From assembly GCA_002784145.1 (NCBI GenBank), contig PFKE01000153.1, forward strand, positions 1-36,595: 36,595 nucleotides of DNA. Reading direction: 5' to 3'. The notes under the pieces are model-generated. The model did no database searches, was not told where the DNA came from, and saw nothing but the letters and a program-made list of their open reading frames with translations. Within the stretch, counting starts at the first letter, position 1; the number at the start of each line of letters is the position of its first letter. This document shows positions 23,041-32,754 of this stretch, in pieces. The position numbers were made by a program, and so were the translations under genes. This DNA is from Flavobacteriaceae bacterium CG_4_10_14_3_um_filter_33_47 (lineage in GTDB: Bacteria > Bacteroidota > Bacteroidia > Flavobacteriales > Flavobacteriaceae).

Positions 23041-24333
23041 ATGAATTATTACTCTCTAAACAAACAAGCTCCAAATACAACCTTTAAAAATGCCGTTATT
23101 AAAGGCTTAGCGCCCGATAAAGGTTTGTACTTTCCAGAAACCATAACACCGCTTCCTCAATCGTTTTGGGATAATTTTGATCATTTATCATATTCTGAGA
23201 TTGCTTTTGAAGCCATTAAACAATTTGTATCTCCCGAAATTCCCGAACCTGTTTTAAAAACCATTGTTGAAGAAACCTTGTCTTTTGATTTTCCTGTTGT
23301 GACATTAAGCGAGAAGATTTCAACCTTAGAATTATTTCATGGTCCAACCATGGCATTTAAAGATGTTGGCGCTCGTTTTATGGCACGTTGCTTGGGTTAT
23401 TTCAACAAAGAAAATCCCCATGAAGTAACCGTTTTAGTAGCCACATCTGGCGATACTGGAGGCGCTGTTGCTAATGGTTTTTTAGGTGTGAAAGGCGTGA
23501 ATGTAGTTATTTTATATCCGAGCGGAAAAGTAAGCGATATTCAAGAAAAGCAACTCACCACACTTGGACAAAACATCAAAGCCCTTGAAGTTCAAGGCAC
23601 CTTCGACGATTGTCAAGCGATGGTAAAAACCGCGTTCTTAGATGAAACTTTAACCAGTAACATGCAATTAACCTCGGCAAATTCCATAAATGTGGCGCGT
23701 TGGTTACCTCAGTTATTTTATTTTATGTTTGCTTACAAACAATTGCATAAAAAACACCAAAACATTGTGTTTTCTGTGCCAAGTGGTAATTTTGGGAATA
23801 TTTGCGCAGGTATGATGGCACAACAATTAGGCTTGCCTATTACTCATTTTGTGGCCTCAAATAACGATAATAATGTGGTTACGCGCTATTTAATTTCTCA
23901 GTTATACCAACCAAGACCATCTGTACAAACCATTAGTAATGCCATGGATGTTGGTGCGCCAAGTAACTTTATTCGCATACAGGAAATTTATAAAAACCAA
24001 TTTGAAACTTTAAAAGAAAATCTGTCGTCTTACAGTTTTTCTGATGAAGAAACTAAAACCGCTTTAAAAGAACTTTACACAGAGTACAATTATGTTGCCG
24101 ATCCACACGGAGCCGTAGGCTATTTAGGTTGTAAAGCTTTTTTAAAAGAAAACCCAGAAGCGCATTGTGTATTTTTGGAAACGGCGCATCCAACCAAGTT
24201 TTTAGACGTTGTTGAAGAAGTCATAAAAGAAAAACAATCCTTACCAGAACAAATTCAATCTGTTATGGGTAAAGACAAAGTAGCTGTTGAAATTTCAACT
24301 TATGAAGATTTAAAAGCGTTTTTATTAAACTAA
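23041..24333 (+). CDS. thrC: Threonine synthase
   Basis: PLP-dependent enzyme that converts O-phosphohomoserine to threonine; 430 residues, the size of the long threonine synthase group. The PLP lysine is K107 in FHGPTMAFKDVGARFMAR. Other signatures are TVLVATSGDTGGAVANGF, the phosphate-binding region, and SANSINVARWLPQLFYFMFA. N-terminal domain starts MNYYSLNKQAPNTTF with GLAPDKGLYFPE, typical of the family. Third gene of thrABC; the GNAT gene follows by eight bases. Confidence 0.97.
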   Translation: MNYYSLNKQAPNTTFKNAVIKGLAPDKGLYFPETITPLPQSFWDNFDHLSYSEIAFEAIKQFVSPEIPEPVLKTIVEETLSFDFPVVTLSEKISTLELFHGPTMAFKDVGARFMARCLGYFNKENPHEVTVLVATSGDTGGAVANGFLGVKGVNVVILYPSGKVSDIQEKQLTTLGQNIKALEVQGTFDDCQAMVKTAFLDETLTSNMQLTSANSINVARWLPQLFYFMFAYKQLHKKHQNIVFSVPSGNFGNICAGMMAQQLGLPITHFVASNNDNNVVTRYLISQLYQPRPSVQTISNAMDVGAPSNFIRIQEIYKNQFETLKENLSSYSFSDEETKTALKELYTEYNYVADPHGAVGYLGCKAFLKENPEAHCVFLETAHPTKFLDVVEEVIKEKQSLPEQIQSVMGKDKVAVEISTYEDLKAFLLN

Positions 24334-24341
24334 TAGCCTTT

Positions 24342-24857
24342 ATGACAACCTTGGTTAAAGCTACTTTGAACGATGTAGAATTGCTTACCAATTTAGGTAA
24401 AAAAACTTTTTTGGAAGCTCATGGCATGAGTGCTCCAAAAAAAGATATTGATAACTACGTACACACAAAATTTAGTCAGGAAGTATTCGAAACCGACTTA
24501 AACGATTCTAAAAACCATTACACCATTCTGTATCATCATCAAAAACCGGTTGGGTATTCTAAAATTATTTTTAATTGTACGCATCCGAATATTTTCATTG
24601 ACCAGGTTACCAAATTAGAACGTTTATACCTACTTCAAGAGTTTCATAATTTAAAATTAGGACTTCAACTTTTTAATTTTAACCTTCAGGAGTCCATAAG
24701 CAACCATCAAGCAGGCATGTGGCTGTTTGTTTGGGTAGAAAACCAAAAAGCGATTGATTTTTACAAAAGAGCTGGATTTAAAATCATTGGAAATCATGAT
24801 TTTAAAATTTCCGAAACGCACTCCAATCCTAATCATCACATGTTATTAACCTATTAA
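24342..24857 (+). CDS. GNAT-family N-acetyltransferase
   Basis: A 171-residue acetyl-CoA-dependent transferase. The start TTLVKATLNDVELLTNLGKK is the typical first strand and helix of the fold; LERLYLLQEFHNLKLGLQLF corresponds to the motif A region that holds the acetyl-CoA pyrophosphate (in a divergent Q/RxxGxG/A form); WLFVWVENQKAIDFYKRAGF is the classical motif B. Acceptor substrate is unknown. Only eight bases after thrC and six before the next gene, so it is likely on the thr transcript. Confidence 0.88.
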   Translation: MTTLVKATLNDVELLTNLGKKTFLEAHGMSAPKKDIDNYVHTKFSQEVFETDLNDSKNHYTILYHHQKPVGYSKIIFNCTHPNIFIDQVTKLERLYLLQEFHNLKLGLQLFNFNLQESISNHQAGMWLFVWVENQKAIDFYKRAGFKIIGNHDFKISETHSNPNHHMLLTY

Positions 24858-24863
24858 AAGATT

Positions 24864-25103
24864 ATGAATTTTACAGACTGGATTGGATTTTTAGGTGTTT
24901 TTCAAATACTATTGGCTTATGTATTAAATGTAACTGAAAGAGTTTCAAACAAAAGTTTTATTTTTTTAATACTGAATCTTTCTGGTGCTACTATGGCTTG
25001 CATAGCTTCTGTCTTTTTAAACTATTGGCCATTTATCATTTTAGAAGGTATTTGGGCACTCGTGTCTTTATATTCGTTAATGGCTTATTTTAGAAACCGC
25101 TAG
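24864..25103 (+). CDS. Small CBU_0592-like membrane protein
   Basis: A 79-residue protein with three hydrophobic helices (about 5-22, 31-52, 54-75), very similar in layout to the CBU_0592 family of small membrane proteins: WIGFLGVFQILLAYVLNV, then NLSGATMACIASVFLNYWPF and ILEGIWALVSLYSLMAYF. Function unknown. It directly follows the acetyltransferase and is the last gene of the thr unit. A long hairpin follows its stop. Confidence 0.8.
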   Translation: MNFTDWIGFLGVFQILLAYVLNVTERVSNKSFIFLILNLSGATMACIASVFLNYWPFIILEGIWALVSLYSLMAYFRNR

Positions 25104-25133
25104 TGTTTGACTTTGGTAGAAAAAAAGGGTATC

Positions 25134-25193
25134 TTCGTTTAACTGCTTTGATATGGACTGTTTTTATTGTTTATATCAAAGCAGTTAAACGAA
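25134..25193. repeat. Long perfect inverted repeat between convergent genes
   Basis: Arms 25134-25154 and 25173-25193 are perfectly complementary over 21 bases; in RNA the stem can extend four more pairs (two of them G-U) to leave a ten-base loop at 25159-25168. It separates the end of the thr unit from the end of the M24 peptidase gene. On the reverse strand a T-run (opposite A at 25121-25127) follows a few bases later, so it may end the peptidase transcript; on the forward strand no T-run follows. The stem is unusually long for a terminator. Confidence 0.75.
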
Positions 25194-25204
25194 CTCAAAA
25201 ACCA

Positions 25205-26689
25205 CTAATCCAAATCTGGCAATTCCAAATGACCTAATGGGCTGGTTTTTTTCATCAACGCTTCAATGGCGTCCGATGTTCGTGGTGCTTCTGCAGATAA
25301 CACCACAGGACCGTTTTCAGTAATCAACACATCATCTTCAATTCTCACAGCAATGCCCCACCATTTTTTATCGCATGGACTTCCTTCTGGAATATAGATA
25401 CCTGGTTCAACCGTGATGACCATATTGGCTTTAAAAGGACCATTTAAGTTGGTATCGTGCACATCTAACCCAATGTGGTGAGAAGTACCATGAGGAAAGT
25501 ATCGTCTGGCTTCATCATCGTTTTTTGCAATGCCTAAAGCCATTAAACCTTCATTAATAACCTGTCTTGCAGCCTCATCGGGTGAATTTTAATGGTTTCC
25601 AATAACCGATACGCCAATGCCAGCTTCCTGGGCTTTATAAACCAAATCGTAAATGAGTTTTTGTTCCAGATTGAAAACTCCATTTGCAGGAATGGTTCTG
25701 GTAACATCGGCGGTATAACCATGATACTCGGCCCCTAAATCCATCAACACTAAATCATTATCCACTTTAGTTTTGGTATTTTCAATATAATGCAACACAC
25801 AACCATTATTGCCTGCACCCACAATACTTGGATAGCCTTCGTATTCACTGCCATATTTTTTATATACATACTCATGAATGCCTTGAATTTCTGCTTCAGA
25901 CATACCTACGTGCATGGCTTTCATAATTTCACGTTGCCCCATGGCAGAAATGCGTACTGCTTTTTTAAGTAAAACCATTTCATCATCTGTCTTTATTTCT
26001 CTGAGTCCTGCCATCAATCTCAATAAGGTTTTATGGTCAACCGTTACTTTTTTCTCTTGAATGCTATTGGTATTTTGCTTTAATTCTACATTCATCTGGT
26101 TGTTGGTTACAACAGTGGTTTCTGTATAGTTTATTTGTGTTTTAAAGGCTTGAATTAAACTGTATAAATCTGCCTTATCGCGTGTATTGTCTCTATAATC
26201 GTCTTTAAAGGCATCAAACATAACCGCGTCAAAATCTGTAAAACGGATGCCATTACTTAAGAAATCTTCACCATTAAAGGCCACTTTAAATCCCAGTTGT
26301 TGTTTGGCACCTTCAATGCCCAGTCGTTTGCCTGTCCATTGTTCTGCTAATTCATTTCGTTTTTGAACATAAAGCAACTCGTTATAGGGATCCCCTTTGT
26401 CATTGGTTTGATTTTCTGAAAAAACAACCAATACGGCATGAGGTTCTTTATAACCTGTTAAATAATAAAAATCAGGATTTTGATGATACACATAATCTAC
26501 ATCATTGGCTCTGTTTCTAACGGCATTTGCAAAAAAAACAGCAACCGTGTTTTTAGGCATGCTTGCACGTAAGGCTTCCCTTCTATTCTTATGAAATTCA
26601 GAAGACAAATAATCTTTAGGTGTTCCATCCTGGGCGGAAATTAAGATTGAAATGAACAGAAAACAAATAAGGCTTAAAACGTTTTTCAT
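25205..26689 (-). pseudogene. pepP: Secreted Xaa-Pro aminopeptidase (M24B) with in-frame TAA
   Basis: Reading from 26689, the frame encodes a signal peptide (MKNVLSLICFLFISILISAQ), an aminopeptidase-P N-domain (FFANAVRNRANDVDYVYHQN, about 52-71), and the start of the M24 metal-binding domain, then stops at TAA 25589-25591 (codon 367). After the stop the same frame continues without shift: [19 protein letters not shown] and on to 25205. Metal ligands are split: D317 and D328 lie before the stop, while the His ([10 protein letters not shown]) and Glu residues ([17 protein letters not shown]) lie after it. Neither part alone should be active. A single-base change of a Tyr, Leu or Lys codon could give the TAA. 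An ATG at 25543 could in principle restart translation. Sequencing error is the other explanation. Confidence 0.85.
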
Positions 26690-26797
26690 GGGTTGGTTTT
26701 TTTATATGGCTGAAAAAATAACAAATATTGAAATAATATGAATTTAAATTAACAAATAATTATCCTGCAAGAGAGATAAAAAAGTATAAAATATTTG

Positions 26798-26805
26798 TAC
26801 GTTTG
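26798..26805 (+). promoter_or_regulatory. Possible -7 element (TACGTTTG) for gcvT
   Basis: Exact TANNTTTG match 26 bases before the gcvT ATG. No TTG at the normal -33 distance was found, so this is a modest call. Confidence 0.35.
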
Positions 26806-26831
26806 CCAATCAAAATATTATCCTAATAAGA

Positions 26832-27914
26832 ATGAAAAATACAGCTTTAACATTTACACATGAAGCTTTAGGAGCCAAAATGGTACCTTTTGCTGGTTTT
26901 AATATGCCTGTACAGTATGAAGGCGTCAACGCAGAGCATGAAACGGTTAGAAACGCAGTTGGAGTGTTTGACGTTTCGCATATGGGTGAATTTTTAATTG
27001 AAGGGGAACATGCTTTGGAATTGATTCAAAAAGTAACCAGTAACGATGCTTCTAAATTAACCATAGGAAAAGCACAATACAGTTGTTTGCCAAATGACAA
27101 TGGTGGCATTGTGGATGATTTGATTGTTTATAAAGTAAAAGAATTAACCTATTTATTGGTGGTGAACGCCAGCAATATTGAAAAAGACTGGAACTGGATT
27201 CAATCAAAAAACGATGTTGGTGCAATCATGAGAAATCTTTCTGATGAGTATTCACTATTAGCCATACAAGGGCCAAAAGCTGTGGAAGCCATGCAATCGT
27301 TGTCTAGTCATGATTTAGCTGCCATTCCATTTTACCATTTTATAGTAGGTGATTTTGCAGGCATTGAACACGTTATTATTTCTGCAACAGGATACACTGG
27401 AAGCGGTGGATTTGAAATTTATTGTAAAAACAATGAAGTTAAACAAGTTTGGGACAAGGTTTTTGAGGCCGGTGCTTCTTATGGAATTAAGCCTATAGGA
27501 TTGGCTGCTCGTGATACTTTACGATTGGAAATGGGCTATTGTTTATACGGCAATGATATTGATGATACCACATCACCCCTGGAAGCCGGTTTAGGATGGA
27601 TTACGAAATTTTCTAAAAAATTCACCAACTCAGAAGCTTTAGAAATAGAAAAACTACAAGGATCAAAACGCAAATTAGTGGCTTTTGAGTTGGACGAACG
27701 TGGTGTACCACGGCATGGTTATGATATTGTTGACGGAAACGGACATAACATTGGAGAAGTTACCTCTGGAACCATGTCGCCTAGTTTAGGAAAAGGCATT
27801 GGTTTAGGATATGTAACAACCGCTTTTTCAGATGTAAATAGTAAAATTTACATACAAATTCGTAAAAATGCCATTTCTGCAACGGTCGTAAAATTGCCTT
27901 TTTTTAAGAAATAA
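26832..27914 (+). CDS. gcvT: Aminomethyltransferase (glycine cleavage T-protein)
   Basis: T-protein of the glycine cleavage system, which transfers the methylene group from the H-protein-bound aminomethyl moiety to tetrahydrofolate and releases ammonia. The 360-residue length is normal. Signatures: [18 protein letters not shown] near the N-terminus, [51 protein letters not shown] and the C-terminal barrel [21 protein letters not shown] and H proteins are not in the window. One base separates its stop from the glsA ATG. Confidence 0.97.
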   Translation: MKNTALTFTHEALGAKMVPFAGFNMPVQYEGVNAEHETVRNAVGVFDVSHMGEFLIEGEHALELIQKVTSNDASKLTIGKAQYSCLPNDNGGIVDDLIVYKVKELTYLLVVNASNIEKDWNWIQSKNDVGAIMRNLSDEYSLLAIQGPKAVEAMQSLSSHDLAAIPFYHFIVGDFAGIEHVIISATGYTGSGGFEIYCKNNEVKQVWDKVFEAGASYGIKPIGLAARDTLRLEMGYCLYGNDIDDTTSPLEAGLGWITKFSKKFTNSEALEIEKLQGSKRKLVAFELDERGVPRHGYDIVDGNGHNIGEVTSGTMSPSLGKGIGLGYVTTAFSDVNSKIYIQIRKNAISATVVKLPFFKK

Positions 27915-27915
27915 T

Positions 27916-28830
27916 ATGCGTAATTTTCAACCAATTCTTAAGGATATTTATGCCTCGGTCATGGCGACCAAAGACAAAGGTACTGTTGCCTCATACATTC
28001 CTGAATTGGCTATTGTTGACAAACAGAATTTTGGTATTCATTTGCGCACTTTAGATGGATATGAATATGCCATTGGCAATTATAATAAGCCGTTTTCTAT
28101 CCAAAGTATTTCAAAAGTGTTATCGCTAACAAAAGCTACTTCTATAATAGGAAATAATATTTTAAAACGTGTTGGTGTAGAACCTTCTGGTCACCCATTT
28201 AACCAATTGGCCTTATTGGAGATTGAAAATGGTATTCCTCGAAATCCTTTTATAAATGCGGGTGCTATTGTAATTGCCGATATATTGGTGTCTCGATTAG
28301 AAAACCCAAAGCAAGATTTTCTGAATTTTGTAAGAGGCATCACTAATGATGTTTCTATACATTACAACGAATCGGTAGCTCATTCAGAAAAAGTAACAGG
28401 TTTTAAAAATTATGCCGCCGCAAATCTTTTAAAATCGTTTGGGAATCTTGAAAATGATGTCGAAGTTGTTTTAGATTTTTATTTCCATCAATGTTCTATT
28501 GAAATGTCTTGCAGTCAGTTATCTAAAGCCTTTTTTTTGTTTGCCAATAAAGGGAAATGTTTACAAAATGTGCTTCACCTTACCGAAAGCCAGATAAAAC
28601 GTATCAATGCGCTTATGCTAACCTGTGGGTTTTATGACGAAGCTGGAGAGTTTGCTTTTGAAGTTGGCTTACCTGGAAAAAGTGGTGTTGGTGGCGGTAT
28701 TGTAGCATTGCTTCCAAATAATTTCATCATTACTACTTGGTCGCCTGGACTGAATATTAACGGAAATTCTAAACTTGGCATGCATGCTTTAGAACAATTT
28801 ACCACAAAAACACAGCTGTCTATTTTCTAG
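27916..28830 (+). CDS. glsA: Glutaminase A
   Basis: Converts glutamine to glutamate and ammonia; 304 residues, a typical beta-lactamase-like serine glutaminase. The catalytic S-x-x-K is S64-I-S-K67 within FSIQSISKVLSLTKA. Other conserved segments are EPSGHPFNQLALLEIENGIP, NPFINAGAIVI, MLTCGFYDEAGEFAFEVGLP and GKSGVGGGIVALLPN. It starts one base after gcvT (TAA-T-ATG), implying co-translation, and is followed 18 bases later by a reductase gene. Confidence 0.96.
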   Translation: MRNFQPILKDIYASVMATKDKGTVASYIPELAIVDKQNFGIHLRTLDGYEYAIGNYNKPFSIQSISKVLSLTKATSIIGNNILKRVGVEPSGHPFNQLALLEIENGIPRNPFINAGAIVIADILVSRLENPKQDFLNFVRGITNDVSIHYNESVAHSEKVTGFKNYAAANLLKSFGNLENDVEVVLDFYFHQCSIEMSCSQLSKAFFLFANKGKCLQNVLHLTESQIKRINALMLTCGFYDEAGEFAFEVGLPGKSGVGGGIVALLPNNFIITTWSPGLNINGNSKLGMHALEQFTTKTQLSIF

Positions 28831-28848
28831 AAAATTTCAGTCTATGGT

Positions 28849-29679
28849 ATGAATGAAAAAGAAGGTAAACATAGAATATTAATTTTAGGTGCCAGTGGTT
28901 TTTTGGGTGCTGCACTGTATAAAGAACTTTGCCCCTATTTTAAAACCTTTGGAACCTATCATACCGATAACCTAAGCCTGAGTAAAAACAATCAGTTTTT
29001 TCAATATAACCTAGAGGAAGATGATGTCTTTGAAATTCTAGACATTGTTAAACCTACCATCATAATTTCATCGTTACGAGGCAATTTTTCAGCACAAATT
29101 ATTGTTCATAATCATCTTGTGGAGTATATCTCTTCAAATCTCTGCAAGCTTATTTTCTTATCATCAGCCAATGTGTTTGATGCGTATAGTAAATACCCAA
29201 GTTATGAGCATGATAAAACTCTAAGTCATAGTATTTATGGTCATTTCAAAATAAAAATTGAAAACATGCTTTTGCGTTTGCCAAAAAAGAAAACGGCAAT
29301 TATAAGGTTGCCCATGGTATTTGGAACACAATCACCCAGAATGAATAAAATCATTCAAAGTTTAAAAGATAATTCTCCTATTGAAGTCTTTCCAAATCTT
29401 ATTATGAATGTGACTAACTATTCAAAAGTATGTCAACAAATCCATTATATTATAAATAGAAATAAGTTTGGCGTTTTTCATTTGGGAAGTAACGATTTAG
29501 TGCATCATGATGATTTTATTAAAGATATTGTTGAGTCTTTGGGGATTATCAACGCTATTTTCAAAAAAGTTTACACCACCAATGATGAGCGTTATTTAGC
29601 CGTTTTACCAAAAGAAAATTTATTACCAAAACATTTGCAAATACAAAGTCAGCAAATTTTAAACGACCTTAAATTATAA
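28849..29679 (+). CDS. RmlD-like NAD(P)-dependent reductase/epimerase
   Basis: A 276-residue extended-SDR protein. The nucleotide-binding motif is GASGFLG at 14-20; Ser105/Ser106 (FLSSANVF) and Y130-x-x-x-K134 (SIYGHFKIKIENML) give an intact catalytic triad. The overall order is like dTDP-4-dehydrorhamnose reductase, with a short C-terminal substrate domain. No rhamnose or other sugar-nucleotide genes are adjacent, so the substrate is not clear. It follows glsA by 18 bases and likely shares its transcript. Confidence 0.85.
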   Translation: MNEKEGKHRILILGASGFLGAALYKELCPYFKTFGTYHTDNLSLSKNNQFFQYNLEEDDVFEILDIVKPTIIISSLRGNFSAQIIVHNHLVEYISSNLCKLIFLSSANVFDAYSKYPSYEHDKTLSHSIYGHFKIKIENMLLRLPKKKTAIIRLPMVFGTQSPRMNKIIQSLKDNSPIEVFPNLIMNVTNYSKVCQQIHYIINRNKFGVFHLGSNDLVHHDDFIKDIVESLGIINAIFKKVYTTNDERYLAVLPKENLLPKHLQIQSQQILNDLKL

Positions 29680-29738
29680 TTGATTTTAACAAGCCAAATG
29701 AGTAAATTAGTAACTTAGCCATTTAAATAAAGAGAGCC

Positions 29739-30032
29739 ATGAATAAACTTTCAGAACAAGAAATTGAAACCAGATTATTAAGATTTCCAGATTGGGAATA
29801 TTATGATGATGCTTTACACGCAGAATTTGAATTTGAGAATTTTAAAGACTGCTTTAGTGCCATGAGTAGAATCGCGTTTGAATGCGAAGCCTTAAATCAT
29901 CATCCAGATTGGTCAAACACATACAATGTACTCACCATTTCACTCTCGACACATTCGGCACATGGTGTTACAGAATTAGACTTTAAATTGGCCGAAGCCA
30001 TAGAAACGATTGTTGAACCTGAAGAAGACTAA
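29739..30032 (+). CDS. phhB: Pterin-4a-carbinolamine dehydratase
   Basis: A 97-residue protein of the DCoH family that dehydrates 4a-hydroxytetrahydrobiopterin and helps recycle the pterin cofactor of aromatic amino-acid hydroxylases. The diagnostic HHPDW is at 54-58, followed by NVLTISLSTHSAHGVTELDF, and the N-terminal RFPDWEYYDDALHAEFEFENF. No hydroxylase gene is in the window. Located 59 bases after the reductase gene. Confidence 0.95.
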   Translation: MNKLSEQEIETRLLRFPDWEYYDDALHAEFEFENFKDCFSAMSRIAFECEALNHHPDWSNTYNVLTISLSTHSAHGVTELDFKLAEAIETIVEPEED

Positions 30033-30180
30033 AAGCATTAAAAAGGCCATTGACTTTAGCCGTTGTTAGCTATATAAGATTATTATCATTTAAAGGCATT
30101 TCATTTTTTAGAAATTGTTAAATTTGCTACCAATATAAAAACCATTTTGATCTTAAACTTTTTAACTTTAAACTAAAATT

Positions 30181-30900
30181 ATGGGAAGAGCTTTTGAATT
30201 TAGAAAAGCACGTAAAATGAAGCGTTGGTCGGCCATGAGCAAAGCTTTTACACGCATTGGAAAAGATATTGTCATGGCGGTAAAAGAAGGCGGTCCAGAC
30301 CCAGCAAGCAATTCGCGGTTAAGAGCTGTTATACAAAATGCTAAGTCGGTAAATATGCCGAAAGATAATGTAGAACGTGCCATAAAAAAAGCAAGTGATA
30401 AAACCCAAGGCGATTACAAAGAAGTGATATTTGAAGGTTATGCACCTCATGGCATAGCCATTTTGGTTGAAACTGCTACCGATAATAATACCAGAACGGT
30501 TGCAAATGTTAGAAGTTATTTTAATAAATGCGATGGTAGTTTAGGAACTTCTGGTTCGGTGGTTTTTATGTTTGACCATACCTGCAATTTCAGAATCAAT
30601 GCTGAAGGATTGGATGCTGAAGAAGTTGAATTGGAATTTATTGATTATGGGGCTGAAGAAGTTTTTGCTGATGATGATGGTATTTTAATATATGCTCCTT
30701 TTGAAAGTTTTGGTGCTATCCAGTCTGCTTTAGAAGAAAAAGGCATTGAAATATTATCTTCAGGTTTTGAAAGAATTCCACAAGTTACTAAACAATTAAG
30801 CCCGGAACAAGCTGCAGATGTTGAAAAATTGTTAGAAAAACTTGAAGAAGATGATGATGTACAGTATGTATATCATACCATGCAAGAAACAGAAGATTAA
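30181..30900 (+). CDS. yebC: YebC/PmpR-family protein
   Basis: A 239-residue protein of the YebC/TACO1 family. The start GRAFEFRKARKMKRWSAMSK is the flavobacterial version of the usual first helix, followed by FTRIGKDIVMAVKEGGPDPA and NVERAIKKAS. YebC-type proteins act in translation of difficult stretches (proline-rich or pause sites) or as transcription regulators. A gap of 148 bases separates it from phhB, and a strong terminator follows it. Confidence 0.95.
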   Translation: MGRAFEFRKARKMKRWSAMSKAFTRIGKDIVMAVKEGGPDPASNSRLRAVIQNAKSVNMPKDNVERAIKKASDKTQGDYKEVIFEGYAPHGIAILVETATDNNTRTVANVRSYFNKCDGSLGTSGSVVFMFDHTCNFRINAEGLDAEEVELEFIDYGAEEVFADDDGILIYAPFESFGAIQSALEEKGIEILSSGFERIPQVTKQLSPEQAADVEKLLEKLEEDDDVQYVYHTMQETED

Positions 30901-30928
30901 AAATATCAATGTTAAACAGATTTAATTT

Positions 30929-30955
30929 AAGAGGGTTTTTGCCCTCTTTTTTTTT
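30929..30955 (+). terminator. Intrinsic terminator after yebC
   Basis: AAGAGGG (30929-30935), a six-base loop and CCCTCTT (30942-30948), followed by a T-run to 30955. Classical rho-independent form. Confidence 0.92.
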
Positions 30956-31054
30956 GCATATTTTTTTAATACCTTTCCTTTTTAAAGAATCTAATCTATA
31001 CTTTCATTAATAAACTAAAAACTATTATTAACAGCTCATTTTAAAAATATTTAT

Positions 31055-32665
31055 ATGCAATTTCCAAATAAAAAATTAATCGTAGCTTTTACTTTTTGTT
31101 GTTCCATTTTTTTCTCATTGGCTCAAAATCATGGGGAAAGATTGGAGTCTTTGGATGTTATTCATTATAAATTTAGTCTGACATTAACAGATGATTCTAA
31201 TGACATTAAAGCCATTGCAGAAGTAAAAATTCAATTCAAAAAAAACATGACTAGCTTTTACCTTGATTTAGTTGGAAAACAAAGCGATAATTTTGGCATG
31301 ACAGTGACTTCTGTTTTTGAAAACAATCAACCAATTGCATTCACTCAAAAGAACAATCAATTAGTACTAAATCCCGTTGCAACTTCTACTAACACCATAA
31401 AAACATTTATTATAACCTATAACGGAATTCCTGAAGATGGCTTAATCATTTCAAAAAACAAATATGGAGACCGGACATTTTTTGGTGATAATTGGCCTGA
31501 CAGGGCTAAAAATTGGATTCCAGTGGTTGATCATCCATCAGATAAATCAACCGTAGAATGGGCTATTACAGCACCTTTGCATTATCAGGTAATAGGGAAC
31601 GGATTAATGGTAGAGCGCACCAATTTAAACGACAAAACGAGCCTAACCCGTTGGAAAATGAACACACCAATACCTACAAAAGTGATGGTTATTGGCGTGG
31701 CGCGTTTTGCTGTAGAACATTTAGAAAGTATTTACAATATCCCAGTATCTTCATGGGTTTATCCTCAAGATAGAGATTATGGCTTTAAAGACTATGCCTT
31801 GGCTTTACCCGTTTTAGATTTCATGATTAATCTTGTAGGTTCTTATCCATTTAAAAAACTTGCCAATGTGCAATCCAAAACGCTTTATGGTGGCATGGAG
31901 AATGCTGGTAACATTTTTTACAATGAGAACAGTGTAACAGGTCATGGAGATTATGAAGCCGTTATAGCTCACGAAATTGCTCACCAATGGTTTGGGGATT
32001 CTGCATCAGAGTTAAACTGGCACCACGTTTGGCTAAGTGAAGGTTTTGCTACCTACTTTGAAAATTTATTTTATGAAAACAGATATGGACGAGATTCTTT
32101 TGTAAACAAATTAGATGAAGACAGACAAAAAGCTGTAAGGTATTCAAAACAAAGCCAATCGCCTATTGTTGATACCACCATTACTGATTATTTACAATTG
32201 TTGAGTCCGAATACCTACGAGAAAGCCAGTTGGGTTTTGCATATGTTGCGAAGAGAACTTGGTGATGATTTGTTTTTTAAAGGCATAAAAAAATATTACG
32301 ACACTTATAAATATAGTAATGCCTTATCTATAGATTTTCAGCATATTATGGAAGAAACCTCAGGTAAAGATTTAAATAGTTTTTTTAAGCAATGGCTCTA
32401 TCAATCTGGTCATCCTAAGCTTGATATTTCATGGAGTAGGCATGACGATTTAAGTATTGAAATTAAGCAAATTCAAGAAAACCTTTTCTATTTTCCTATG
32501 GATATAAAGATTAATTTTGAAGATGGAAGTACTTCTGTAGAAGCTATAAACGTATCCGGTAAAAATCAAAAATTCAATATTAATACTTCTAAAAAAATCA
32601 TTTCCATAGAACCAGATCCAAACACTTGGTTATTTTTTGAATTGAACGCTTTAAAGCAGATTTGA
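31055..32665 (+). CDS. Secreted M1-family metallopeptidase
   Basis: A 536-residue zinc peptidase of the gluzincin M1 family. The N-terminus has a signal peptide (about 1-23, ending SLAQ). An N-terminal beta domain runs to about 220. The exopeptidase signature is GGMENA at 279-284, where GAMEN is usual; the zinc site is HEIAH at 306-310 with E329 in WLSEGFATYFENL. A C-terminal beta domain follows, shorter than the long C-terminal domains of PepN. It likely trims peptides outside the cytoplasm. Its neighbours are a terminator upstream and the carbonic anhydrase gene 89 bases downstream. Confidence 0.95.
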   Translation: MQFPNKKLIVAFTFCCSIFFSLAQNHGERLESLDVIHYKFSLTLTDDSNDIKAIAEVKIQFKKNMTSFYLDLVGKQSDNFGMTVTSVFENNQPIAFTQKNNQLVLNPVATSTNTIKTFIITYNGIPEDGLIISKNKYGDRTFFGDNWPDRAKNWIPVVDHPSDKSTVEWAITAPLHYQVIGNGLMVERTNLNDKTSLTRWKMNTPIPTKVMVIGVARFAVEHLESIYNIPVSSWVYPQDRDYGFKDYALALPVLDFMINLVGSYPFKKLANVQSKTLYGGMENAGNIFYNENSVTGHGDYEAVIAHEIAHQWFGDSASELNWHHVWLSEGFATYFENLFYENRYGRDSFVNKLDEDRQKAVRYSKQSQSPIVDTTITDYLQLLSPNTYEKASWVLHMLRRELGDDLFFKGIKKYYDTYKYSNALSIDFQHIMEETSGKDLNSFFKQWLYQSGHPKLDISWSRHDDLSIEIKQIQENLFYFPMDIKINFEDGSTSVEAINVSGKNQKFNINTSKKIISIEPDPNTWLFFELNALKQI

Positions 32666-32754
32666 ATATTTTAATTATATGATAAATGTCAAGTTTTAGT
32701 CAATTCAAAATTGATAATTTTATGTTATAAAAATTATAACCTTTTTTATATACA

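Noticed and set aside
25205-25543. Separate short gene starting at ATG 25543 after the aminopeptidase
   Set aside because: It is in the same frame as the upstream part with family sequence filling the gap between them, so it is the C-terminal part of one interrupted gene and not an independent gene.
25543-25600. Frameshift in the aminopeptidase gene
   Set aside because: The distance between the two stops is a multiple of three and the protein sequence continues in the same frame; only a stop codon intervenes.
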